From Parasphingopyxis sp. CP4 (GTDB taxonomy: Bacteria > Pseudomonadota > Alphaproteobacteria > Sphingomonadales > Sphingomonadaceae): a DNA stretch of 64,000 nucleotides. This document shows, one piece after another, positions 18,376 to 25,661 of the stretch (its first letter is position 1; each line of letters begins with the position of its first letter). Both the position numbers and the translations under genes were made by a program. The stretch spans positions 2,792,001 to 2,856,000 of the forward strand of contig NZ_CP051130.1 in the NCBI RefSeq assembly GCF_013378055.1, in the 5' to 3' direction. The notes under the pieces are model-generated. The model was not told the origin of the DNA and did not search any database. It saw only the letters and a program-made list of their open reading frames with translations.

Positions 18376-19473
18376 CTAGGCTTCTTCTTTCGCCGGAATC
18401 ACACCCCGATTGATCTGATCGAGCTCGATGCTTTCGAACAGCGCCTTGAAATTGCCTTCGCCAAAGCCGTCATTGCCTTTGCGCTGGATGATTTCGAAGA
18501 AGATCGGGCCGACCATATTCTCGGTGAAAATCTGGAGGAGCAGGCCGCCGCCGGTTTCCGGCGCGCCGTCGATCAGGATCTTCCGCTTGCGCATTTCTTC
18601 GACATTATGGCCATGTCCGGGGAGGCGCTTGTCGAGCAGGTCGTAATAGGTGTCCGGCGTGTCCTGGAACCGCACACCGCGGTCACGCAGCATGTCTACT
18701 GTGCCAAAGATATCGTCCGTCGACAGGGCGATATGCTGGATGCCTTCGCCCTTATAGTCGCGGATAAATTCTTCGATCTGCGAATGTTCGTCCTGGCTCT
18801 CGTTGAGCGGGATCCGGATCTTGTCATCCGGGGCGGTCATCGCCCGGCTGAACAGGCCCGTTGATTGGCCTTCAATGTCGAAATAACGGATTTCGCGGAA
18901 GTTGAAGATCTTCTCATAATATTCGGACCAGACGTCCATCTGCCCGCGTTTGAGATTGTGCGTCAGGTGATCGAGCGTATGAAGGCCGACGCTGCTGTCA
19001 TCTGCCGTAGCGCCCTCGACGGGTTCGAAATCGATATCATAGATGGTGGCCGCACCGCGCTTGTCGACGAGATAGAGATTGGCGCCGCCAATGCCCTTGA
19101 TCGCCGGGATGTTGAGTTCGGCCGGGCCGACCTTGCCTTCGACCTGCGTCGCGCCGCGTTCGATAGCGAGGTCCAGCGCCTTGGCTGCATCTTCGACGCG
19201 GAACGCCATGGCGTTGGCGGACGGGCCATGGGTCTCGCGAAATTTTGCGGCCTGGCCATCGGGCTCCATGTTGAGGATGAAGTTGATGTCGCCCTGCGTG
19301 TAGCGGCGGACATTCTTGCTGCGATGATTGCCGATATGGGTGAAGCCCATTTTCTCGAACAGATCGGCGAGTGCATCAGGATCCGGGCCGGTAAATTCGA
19401 CAAATTCAAAGCCGTTAAGGCCCATCAGGTTTTCGGGCGGGTTTTCGGGTGGGTTTTCGGGTGTGTGGGTCAT
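18376..19473 (-). CDS. hppD: 4-Hydroxyphenylpyruvate dioxygenase
   Basis: A 365-residue non-haem iron enzyme that converts 4-hydroxyphenylpyruvate to homogentisate, the substrate of HmgA. The iron triad is recognisable as His169 (HTLDHLTHNL), His247 (GEGIQHIALSTDDI) and Glu318 (GLLLQIFTEN). The C-terminal GPIFFEIIQRKGNDGFGEGNFKALFE (split over 322-347) is diagnostic. The start at 19473 has AGGA 9 bases upstream. The first 16 residues are odd: three PEN units encoded by a 12-bp tandem repeat come before the usual MGLNGFEFVEF start. Upstream lie a hairpin, a 22-codon ORF and a promoter. Confidence 0.97.
   Translation of the reverse strand: MTHTPENPPENPPENLMGLNGFEFVEFTGPDPDALADLFEKMGFTHIGNHRSKNVRRYTQGDINFILNMEPDGQAAKFRETHGPSANAMAFRVEDAAKALDLAIERGATQVEGKVGPAELNIPAIKGIGGANLYLVDKRGAATIYDIDFEPVEGATADDSSVGLHTLDHLTHNLKRGQMDVWSEYYEKIFNFREIRYFDIEGQSTGLFSRAMTAPDDKIRIPLNESQDEHSQIEEFIRDYKGEGIQHIALSTDDIFGTVDMLRDRGVRFQDTPDTYYDLLDKRLPGHGHNVEEMRKRKILIDGAPETGGGLLLQIFTENMVGPIFFEIIQRKGNDGFGEGNFKALFESIELDQINRGVIPAKEEA
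19429..19464 (-). repeat. 12-bp tandem repeat, three units, in the 5' end of hppD
   Basis: Units at 19429-19440, 19441-19452 and 19453-19464 differ only at their last bases. They encode a PENP-type repeat between MTHT and the conserved domain. Copy number could change by slippage without shifting the frame, because 12 is a multiple of three. Confidence 0.85.
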
Positions 19474-19548
19474 ATGACTATTCCTGTAAAATGAGGTGCA
19501 AGCTTGGGAGGCCGCCGTTTCTCGCGGATTTGCGTCGGCAGGCCGGGG

Positions 19549-19567
19549 CGCGCGCGTATGGCGCGCG
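19549..19567 (-). promoter_or_regulatory. GC hairpin in the hppD 5' leader
   Basis: CGCGCGC (19549-19555) pairs with GCGCGCG (19561-19567) around a 5-base loop. On the hppD transcript it lies just after the stop codon of the 22-codon ORF. There is no T-run, so it is not a simple intrinsic terminator. A role in control is inference. Confidence 0.5.
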
Positions 19568-19572
19568 GCAGG

Positions 19573-19641
19573 CTAGCTCGCGAGCGAGCGGCTGAGCCGG
19601 TGGACCGTCCAATAAGCGTTGGAATAGCAGAGTCGGTTCAT
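19573..19641 (-). CDS. Candidate leaderless 22-residue leader peptide upstream of hppD
   Basis: The frame reads MNRLCYSNAYWTVHRL then SRSLAS and a TAG stop. It has Tyr codons at positions 6 and 10, Trp at 11 and His at 14. There is no ribosome-binding site, but a promoter-like pair (CTGACA, 17 bp, TATATT) ends 7 bases before the ATG. Transcription would therefore start at or next to the ATG and the ORF would be read without a leader. The peptide has no recognisable domain. Its aromatic residues, its position ahead of a tyrosine catabolic gene and the hairpin after its stop fit a regulatory leader peptide, perhaps a tnaC-like sensor. A longer ORF in another frame (19478-19660) has no such support. 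Confidence 0.45.
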   Translation of the reverse strand: MNRLCYSNAYWTVHRLSRSLAS

Positions 19642-19648
19642 GCAGCGG

Positions 19649-19677
19649 AATATAGCGCAAGAATCCGCTTTTGTCAG
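19649..19677 (-). promoter_or_regulatory. Probable hppD promoter
   Basis: On the minus strand CTGACA (19672-19677) and TATATT (19649-19654) are separated by exactly 17 bp, close to the sigma-70-type consensus. The expected start of transcription falls at about 19641-19643, the A of the leader ORF start codon. Confidence 0.6.
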
Positions 19678-19719
19678 GCTTGGGATGGCACCGGCGAGAA
19701 ATCGTCGCGCTGCGGGCGA

Positions 19720-20550
19720 CTAGCCGAGCCGCAGCGTGACAGTCGCGCAGAGACGGTCGGCTTGATGGACCGTGACCGTAATTTGGTCGTCCTTGGACTT
19801 TTCCGGGACCAAGGTAACGTGAAACGGGGTGCTCAGCTCGACGAATTTATCGAACTGCATCTCCCCGCCATGACAGGCCTGGACAGCGCCGTCCGCCATC
19901 TGGCTCGCAAATTGTCGGCCGATTTCTGCCAGATGCGTTGCGTTTACATGATCGCCTGAACCGCTGAGATAGGGATTGCCTGGCGGAAACCCGTTTTCCT
20001 TGGTGATAAGGCCTGGCGCAGAGGGTACATCGCCATCGATGATTGCGCCGAGCACGCTCACACCCTGATCGCCGAGCGCAACGACATCGCCGTCGACATA
20101 GGTGAACTCAATTGGGGCCGCATCTTCGGCCACCGCTTGTTTCTTTTCCTCGCGCCAGGCTTCGAAATTGCGGTTCTGGAAAACAACACCGGTGCCGGTC
20201 ATCCGATAGACAAGCGCTCCATCCCGATCGAACAGCGTCAGCCGATAGCCTATCGTTCCGTCTTTACCGTCCGGTTCCGCTATGCCGTGCGTGGCATGAC
20301 CGACACCGGGTTCGCCGCACGTCCATTCGGTCTGGGTGAGGGCGGTCCATTTGGTCGGATCCAGCGTTCCGCGCGCGGCACTGGCGCCACTCGCCACCCA
20401 GAAATTGACCGTCTGGACGACAATCGGGTCATGCGGATCGAGCGCGAGCCATGGCCATTTCTGTTGATCGTCGGAACAGCGGAAAATTACGCCGTCATCG
20501 TCCAGTACGTGATGAGAATGGGTGAATTGTTCGATATCGGCGATGGGCAT
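19720..20550 (-). CDS. Conserved-looking hypothetical protein
   Basis: A 276-residue soluble protein without signal peptide or membrane segment. I do not recognise the family. It has two halves of mixed beta character; the first includes QKWPWLALDPHDPIVVQTVNFW and the second SGSGDHVNATHLAEIGRQFA. The latter loosely recalls the helix entry of hotdog-fold enzymes, a weak hint only. It is 46 bases downstream of a CoA-transferase gene on the same strand, so it may belong to that operon and act on an acyl-CoA. The ATG at 20550 has no clear ribosome site. Confidence 0.7.
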   Translation of the reverse strand: MPIADIEQFTHSHHVLDDDGVIFRCSDDQQKWPWLALDPHDPIVVQTVNFWVASGASAARGTLDPTKWTALTQTEWTCGEPGVGHATHGIAEPDGKDGTIGYRLTLFDRDGALVYRMTGTGVVFQNRNFEAWREEKKQAVAEDAAPIEFTYVDGDVVALGDQGVSVLGAIIDGDVPSAPGLITKENGFPPGNPYLSGSGDHVNATHLAEIGRQFASQMADGAVQACHGGEMQFDKFVELSTPFHVTLVPEKSKDDQITVTVHQADRLCATVTLRLG

Positions 20551-20596
20551 GGCGCGCAGGATTGCAGACCCGGTCGCGCGTTACAACCGGATGCGT

Positions 20597-21787
20597 CTAT
20601 CCAAGGACACCCTCGCGGCGCAGGGCTTCGCACTCTTCGGTGGTTAGCCCAAGCTGATCGGTGAGTACCGTGTCCGTGTCCTGACCAAGCGCAGGAGGCG
20701 CGGTGTTGCTATCCTGTGGTGATGCGGACAGTCGGAGCGGGCTGGCGACCTGCGGTATGCCGTCAATTTGCTGACCCAATCCGCGATGTTGCGCCTGGGG
20801 TTCGGCAAAGGCCTGCTCGATCGTGTTTATCGGCCCATAGGGGACATTCGCGTCGATCAGCGCGGCCGTCCATTCGGCACTGCTGCGTGTCTGCATTGCT
20901 TCGGCCAGTGGCGGGATCAGCGTGTCGCGATTTTCAACCCGCGCGCCGTTGGTTCGATAGCGCTCATCCTGGGCCATTTCGCCATGACCAACCAGCTCTG
21001 CGAAGCGCGCAAATTGGCCGTCATTGCCGACCGCCACAATGAGCCAGCCATCGGCGGTCTCAAACGGCTGATAGGGCACAACATTGGGATGCGCATTACC
21101 AGTGCGGCCCGGAGCTTCACCGGAAACCAGATAGTTGAGCGCCTGATTGCCAAGACTGGATAGCGCGACGTCGAACAGCGCCATATCGATATGCTGGCCC
21201 TTGCCGGTGCGTTCGCGTTGGTAGAGCGCTGCCAGGATAGCGGCGGCTGCATTCATGCCGGTTGTCAGATCGACCATCGCCACGCCCATGCGCCTCGGGG
21301 GCCCGTCTGCATTGCCGGTGATCGACATGAAGCCGCTCATCGCCTGGATCATCAGATCATAGCCGGGTTTGTCAGCGTCCGGACCATCCTGGCCAAAACC
21401 GGTGATCGAGCAGCAGATCAGGCGCGGGTTGAGCGCTGTCAGGCTATCGCGATCCAGGCCATATTTTGTAAGCCCGCCGCGCTTGAAATTCTCGACAACA
21501 ATATCGCTCTTGGTTGCGAGCTCACGGATCAGCCGTTGCCCTTCGGGCTGGGCAATATCGATCGCGACCGATTTCTTGTTGCGATTGGCGGCCAGATAAT
21601 AGCCGGCCGTGCGATCGTCACCCTCACCCAGCCAAGGCGGGCCCCAGCCGCGCGTATCATCGCCGACGCCCGGTTTTTCGATCTTGATGATCTCGGCACC
21701 CAGATCGCCCAGCATCTGCGTGGCCCAAGGGCCGGCAAGGACGCGGCTAAGATCGAGGACGCGAACGCCCGAGAGCGCTTTTTCCAT
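20597..21787 (-). CDS. CaiB/BaiF family (family III) CoA-transferase
   Basis: A 396-residue family III CoA-transferase. The N-terminus (LSGVRVLDLSRVLAGPWATQ) and EIIKIEKPGVGDDTRGWGPP are typical, and the catalytic Asp is Asp173 in MGVAMVDLTTGMNA. It moves CoA between carboxylic acids through an aspartyl-CoA thioester. Its start overlaps the stop of the glutaryl-CoA dehydrogenase gene by one base (TAATG). That pairing suggests a glutarate CoA-transferase supplying glutaryl-CoA, similar in role to human SUGCT, but specificity is inferred from context only. Confidence 0.92.
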   Translation of the reverse strand: MEKALSGVRVLDLSRVLAGPWATQMLGDLGAEIIKIEKPGVGDDTRGWGPPWLGEGDDRTAGYYLAANRNKKSVAIDIAQPEGQRLIRELATKSDIVVENFKRGGLTKYGLDRDSLTALNPRLICCSITGFGQDGPDADKPGYDLMIQAMSGFMSITGNADGPPRRMGVAMVDLTTGMNAAAAILAALYQRERTGKGQHIDMALFDVALSSLGNQALNYLVSGEAPGRTGNAHPNVVPYQPFETADGWLIVAVGNDGQFARFAELVGHGEMAQDERYRTNGARVENRDTLIPPLAEAMQTRSSAEWTAALIDANVPYGPINTIEQAFAEPQAQHRGLGQQIDGIPQVASPLRLSASPQDSNTAPPALGQDTDTVLTDQLGLTTEECEALRREGVLG

Positions 21788-22998
21788 TAGCCGGTAAAGG
21801 CCTGGATGCCGGTGATTGCCCGGCCCAGGATCAGCGCATGCACATCATGGGTGCCTTCATAGGTGTTCACCGTTTCCAGGTTCACCAGATGGCGGATCAC
21901 ATGATATTCGTCAGCGATTCCGTTGCCGCCATGCATGTCGCGCGCATTGCGGGCGACATCGAGGGCCTTGCCGCAATTGTTGCGCTTGATGAGGCTGATC
22001 ATCTCCGGCGCCCAGGTGCCGTTGTCGATATTACGACCAACCGTCAGCGCGGCGTTGAGGCCGAGCGTGATTTCGGTCTGCATATTGGCAAGCTTGAGCT
22101 GGACCAGTTGGGTTGCGGCGAGCGGCCGGCCAAACTGTTTGCGATCGAGTGTATAGTTGCGAGCCCGGTGCCAGCAATCTTCCGCGGCACCCATCGAGCC
22201 CCAGGCGATACCGAACCGCGCCTTGTTGAGACAGCCAAATGGTCCACCCAGGCCGCGCGCATTGGGGAGCTTGTTTTCTTCGGGAACGAATACTTCGTCC
22301 ATGACGATTTCACCGGTGATCGAGGCGCGCAGGCTCATCTTGCCTTCGATCTTGGGGAAGCTCAGGCCATCCATGCAGCGCTCAAGAATGAAGCCACGGA
22401 TCACGCCGTCATCATCCTTTGCCCAGACGACCGCGATATCGGCGATCGGCGAATTGGTGATCCACATTTTCGCACCGCTCAGCGAATAGCCGCCATCGAC
22501 GGACTTGGCCCGGGTCTTCATGCCGCCTGGATCGGATCCTGCATCGGGCTCGGTCAGGCCGAAACAGCCCACCATTTCCCCGGTTGCAAGCTTGGGCAGA
22601 TATTTTTCGCGCTGTTCTTCGCTGCCATAGGCATGGATCGGATGCATCACGAGCGACGATTGGACGCTCATCGCCGAACGATAGCCGGAATCAACGGCTT
22701 CCACCGCCCGGGCCACCAATCCGTAGGACACATGCGAGACGCCGGCACAGCCATAACCGTCGATGGTTGCGCCCAACAGGCCCAGTTCGCCAAGCTCGGT
22801 CATGATCTCCCGATCGAATCGTTCTTCGCGAGTCGCGGTCAGAACGCGCGGAAGCAGTTTTTCCTGCGCATATGTCCGGGCTGTCTCGTAAACCATCTTC
22901 TCTTCGTCGGTGAGCTGCTCTTCGAGCAGGAACGGATCGTCCCATCGATAGGAGAATTTGGCATTTTCAGATGATTTTACAGGGGCTTCGGCATTCAC
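21787..22998 (-). CDS. gcdH: Glutaryl-CoA dehydrogenase
   Basis: A 403-residue acyl-CoA dehydrogenase family flavoenzyme. It oxidises and decarboxylates glutaryl-CoA to crotonyl-CoA in lysine and tryptophan breakdown. Features typical of this branch are the N-terminal [40 protein letters not shown] (split near 150-170), and the C-terminal [19 protein letters not shown] followed by [17 protein letters not shown]. The Glu in TYEGT is the catalytic base of the family. It is first in the operon with the CoA-transferase. A CRP/FNR-like site lies about 90 bases upstream. Confidence 0.94.
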   Translation of the reverse strand: MNAEAPVKSSENAKFSYRWDDPFLLEEQLTDEEKMVYETARTYAQEKLLPRVLTATREERFDREIMTELGELGLLGATIDGYGCAGVSHVSYGLVARAVEAVDSGYRSAMSVQSSLVMHPIHAYGSEEQREKYLPKLATGEMVGCFGLTEPDAGSDPGGMKTRAKSVDGGYSLSGAKMWITNSPIADIAVVWAKDDDGVIRGFILERCMDGLSFPKIEGKMSLRASITGEIVMDEVFVPEENKLPNARGLGGPFGCLNKARFGIAWGSMGAAEDCWHRARNYTLDRKQFGRPLAATQLVQLKLANMQTEITLGLNAALTVGRNIDNGTWAPEMISLIKRNNCGKALDVARNARDMHGGNGIADEYHVIRHLVNLETVNTYEGTHDVHALILGRAITGIQAFTG

Positions 22999-23088
22999 AG
23001 GCTGATTCCTCGTCTGGTGTGCGGCGGCATTAGCATAGCGGGCGGATTAGCGCGACTATTGCGCAAAAAACCGCATTAACCAAAAAAG

Positions 23089-23104
23089 CGTGATCTGTGT
23101 CACA
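23089..23104. promoter_or_regulatory. CRP/FNR-family-like binding site upstream of gcdH
   Basis: CGTGA, six bases, TCACA: nine of ten matches to the TGTGA-N6-TCACA consensus. It sits a few bases above the suggested -35 box of gcdH, a place where an activator could act. The regulator is not in the window. Confidence 0.5.
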
Positions 23105-23338
23105 TCCCGTTCATGCGGCGTGGGCAATAAGGGCTTCACCGGGCAGGGGCGCAGTTAGCGAATTTGTTCGGAACAAGCCATCATGGGATGCCCGGTTTTA
23201 TGCGACCCGGCCGGTCTCCCATGGTGGCTTGAACCATTTGTAGCTGGGGAAAGTCTCGTCTCGGCATCAGCTTCACTGATCAGTTCCCAGTTTTCCCTCG
23301 CCTGGTCGACCAGGGCAGCGTGTTCGTCTAATCCAATT

Positions 23339-23353
23339 AGTACGTTACGTACT
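23339..23353. promoter_or_regulatory. Perfect 15-bp palindrome upstream of the SMP-30-like gene
   Basis: AGTACGT and ACGTACT flank a single T, ending 34 bases before the start codon at 23388. The size and symmetry fit a dimeric repressor site. The protein that binds is unknown. Confidence 0.45.
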
Positions 23354-23387
23354 TTGTGCGCTATCGCTACGATCAGGGGAGACGATT

Positions 23388-24338
23388 ATGAGATATGTGA
23401 TTTCGATTCTGGTGATCGCGACAATGGGCATGCCAGCGGCGGCCGACGTAACTGTAAGCACGATTGTCGACGAAATTGAAGCAAGCGGCGGTGTTGCAAT
23501 CGGCCCCGACGGACATCTCTACCTTGCCGATTTCGGTATCACTCTCTCACAGGCCGGCGGACAGAATATTTATCGGATCGCTGCGGATGGCAGCAGCGTT
23601 GAGGTTTTGAATTCCGAATTTGGTGGTGCGTCAGGCAATGCTTTTGGCATGGATGGTTATTTGTACCAATCCGATGTCGCGCGGGGCGAAGCCTATCGGA
23701 TCGCGATGGACGGTACGCGAACGCAAATTGCCCGGGACATGGCATCGCCGGTCGGGATCGCGCCCAACGCTGATGGCACCGCCTATGTTACAAATTGCGT
23801 CACCAACCAGATACTGGGAATAAATGCCGACGGCACGACCAGCGTCCTTGCCGAAGGCGCGCCACTAAACTGTCCCAATGGTCTGGCATATGGTGGTGAT
23901 GGTGCACTCTACACCGTAAATTTTCGCGACAATTCGATGATACGAATTGATCCCGATAGCGGTGAAATGCAGATTGCCGCGGATTTTCCGGGCAATGGGA
24001 ACGGCCATCTCGCCTGGGCGAATGACCGCTTCTACGTCGCCAGCTTCCAAGGCGGCCGCATCTACAGCCTGATACTGGGTGGTGAGATGTGCCATCTCGC
24101 AGGAAGCGGAACCGAGGCGAACCAGGATGGCGATGGCGCTGCAGCCAGTCTCTTCCGGCCGAACGGTGTCGCAATTAGCGCCGATGGCGACACGCTCTAT
24201 ACCAATACCGTGCTTTCAATCGTTGGTCGTGCCGACCCGCAATTGCATCCCAATTCTCTGCGGCGTGTCGACGGGTTGTTATCGATGCTGGAATGCCCGG
24301 ACGATCGCATTGTCACGGGCGAAGAGAATTCAGGCTAG
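23388..24338 (+). CDS. Exported SMP-30/NHL-type beta-propeller protein
   Basis: A 316-residue protein with a Sec signal peptide (about 1-19, MGMPAAAD). The mature part is a run of propeller blades, each with a GxxIGPDGHLYLAD-like strand (for example GVAIGPDGHLYLADFG, GVAISADGDTLYTNT). It resembles the SMP-30/gluconolactonase/LRE-like family, whose enzymes open lactones with a bound metal. Clear metal ligands cannot be assigned by eye. AGGGGAGA lies upstream of the ATG. The stop overlaps the thiolase stop on the other strand (CTAG). Confidence 0.75.
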   Translation: MRYVISILVIATMGMPAAADVTVSTIVDEIEASGGVAIGPDGHLYLADFGITLSQAGGQNIYRIAADGSSVEVLNSEFGGASGNAFGMDGYLYQSDVARGEAYRIAMDGTRTQIARDMASPVGIAPNADGTAYVTNCVTNQILGINADGTTSVLAEGAPLNCPNGLAYGGDGALYTVNFRDNSMIRIDPDSGEMQIAADFPGNGNGHLAWANDRFYVASFQGGRIYSLILGGEMCHLAGSGTEANQDGDGAAASLFRPNGVAISADGDTLYTNTVLSIVGRADPQLHPNSLRRVDGLLSMLECPDDRIVTGEENSG

Positions 24339-25519
24339 GCCAGCTCTACCGCCACTGCCGTTGCTTCCCCTCCGCCGATGCACAAGCTTGCGACGCCGCG
24401 CTTGAGGCCCCGTTTTTCGAGCGCATTGAGCAAGGTTGCCATGATCCGGGCGCCCGAAGCTCCGATCGGATGGCCAAGCGCGCAAGCGCCGCCATTCACA
24501 TTGATCTTGTCGTGCGGGATGCCGAGTTCCTGCATCGCAATCATCGCGACGACCGCAAAGGCTTCGTTGACCTCGAAGAGATCGACTTCTTCGATTGTCC
24601 AGCCAGCCTTGTCGAGGACCTTGCGGATGGCTGGAACCGGAGCTGAGGTGAATTTGCCGGGTTCATGGGCATGGGCGGCGTGCGCTACGATACGCGCCTT
24701 GACCGGCATGTCTTTTTCCTCCGCCACGCTTTCGCGGGTCAGAACGAGCGCGGCCGCACCATCCGAGATGGAGGAAGCATTGGCCGCCGTAACCGTTCCG
24801 TCCTTGGCAAAGGCAGGACGAAGCGTCGGGATCTTGTCTGGACGTGCATTGCCAGGCTGTTCGTCGGTATCGACGGTCACGCTGCCCTTGCGGGTCTTGA
24901 TTTCAACCGGGGTGACCTCGCCATCAAAGGCGCCGCTTTCGATTGCGGCATTGGCGCGGGCCAGGCTTTCGATGGCGTAGGCGTCCTGGGCTTCGCGAGT
25001 CAGCTGGTATTCCTGGGCGGCTTCTTCAGCGAAACTCCCCATCAATCGGCCTTCCTCATAGGCATCTTCAAGGCCGTCGAGGAACATGGAATCCTTGGCC
25101 ACATCATGGCCGATACGCGCACCGCTGCGATGCTTGGTCAACAGGTAAGGCGCATTGGTCATGCTCTCCATGCCGCCCGCAACGATGATATCGGCGGTTC
25201 CGGCTTTTAGCGCGTCATGCGCCATGATCGCGGCTTGCATGCCGCTGCCGCACATCTTGTTGACCGTTGTCGCTTCAGTGGAGATCGGCAGTCCGCCACT
25301 CATGCCGGCCTGGCGGGCAGGCGCCTGCCCCAGCCCGGCGGGCAGCACACAGCCCATGAATATCTGCTCGACATCGGAGCCTTCAACACCAGCCTTGTCG
25401 ATCGCCGCGCTGACAGCAGTTGCGCCCAGTTCGGTGGCCTTGGCGGCGGCGAGGCTGCCTTGCATGCCGCCCATTGGTGTGCGGGCATAGGAGGAAATGA
25501 CGATTGGATCGGCGGACAT
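24335..25519 (-). CDS. Acetyl-CoA C-acyltransferase (thiolase)
   Basis: A 394-residue thiolase. The active-site Cys is Cys90 in NKMCGSGMQA, His350 lies in CALGHPIGASG, and the second catalytic Cys is Cys380 in CIGGGEA. It either cleaves 3-ketoacyl-CoA at the end of beta-oxidation or condenses two acetyl-CoA. It begins SADPIVISSYARTPMGGMQGSL, close to the acetyl-CoA acetyltransferase branch. Together with the FadB-like multienzyme and acyl-CoA dehydrogenase it completes a beta-oxidation set, although it is transcribed alone. Confidence 0.93.
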   Translation of the reverse strand: MSADPIVISSYARTPMGGMQGSLAAAKATELGATAVSAAIDKAGVEGSDVEQIFMGCVLPAGLGQAPARQAGMSGGLPISTEATTVNKMCGSGMQAAIMAHDALKAGTADIIVAGGMESMTNAPYLLTKHRSGARIGHDVAKDSMFLDGLEDAYEEGRLMGSFAEEAAQEYQLTREAQDAYAIESLARANAAIESGAFDGEVTPVEIKTRKGSVTVDTDEQPGNARPDKIPTLRPAFAKDGTVTAANASSISDGAAALVLTRESVAEEKDMPVKARIVAHAAHAHEPGKFTSAPVPAIRKVLDKAGWTIEEVDLFEVNEAFAVVAMIAMQELGIPHDKINVNGGACALGHPIGASGARIMATLLNALEKRGLKRGVASLCIGGGEATAVAVELA

Positions 25520-25661
25520 AAGCGACTCTCTGTTTTGCGTGAAATCTATCCTCCCCCAGATAAACCTTCGACCAACCGCTTTCCAGAGCCGATGCCCAAC
25601 CTTTCATATGCGCGCGGTTATGCTAGCTATCCGCGCATATATGTCTTCAGAGGGGAATATC

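Larger units (their letters stand above)
22999..23387. other. Divergent intergenic region between gcdH and the SMP-30-like gene
   Basis: 389 bases without a gene. On the minus strand TTGGTT (23078-23083) and AATAGT (23055-23060), 17 bp apart, may be the gcdH promoter. A CRP/FNR-like site and a TACGT palindrome are listed separately. Short ORFs here have no coding support. Confidence 0.6.

Noticed and set aside
19478-19660. A 60-codon minus-strand ORF upstream of hppD
   Set aside because: Its start is upstream of the expected transcription start and it has no ribosome site. The 22-codon ORF in another frame fits the promoter position.
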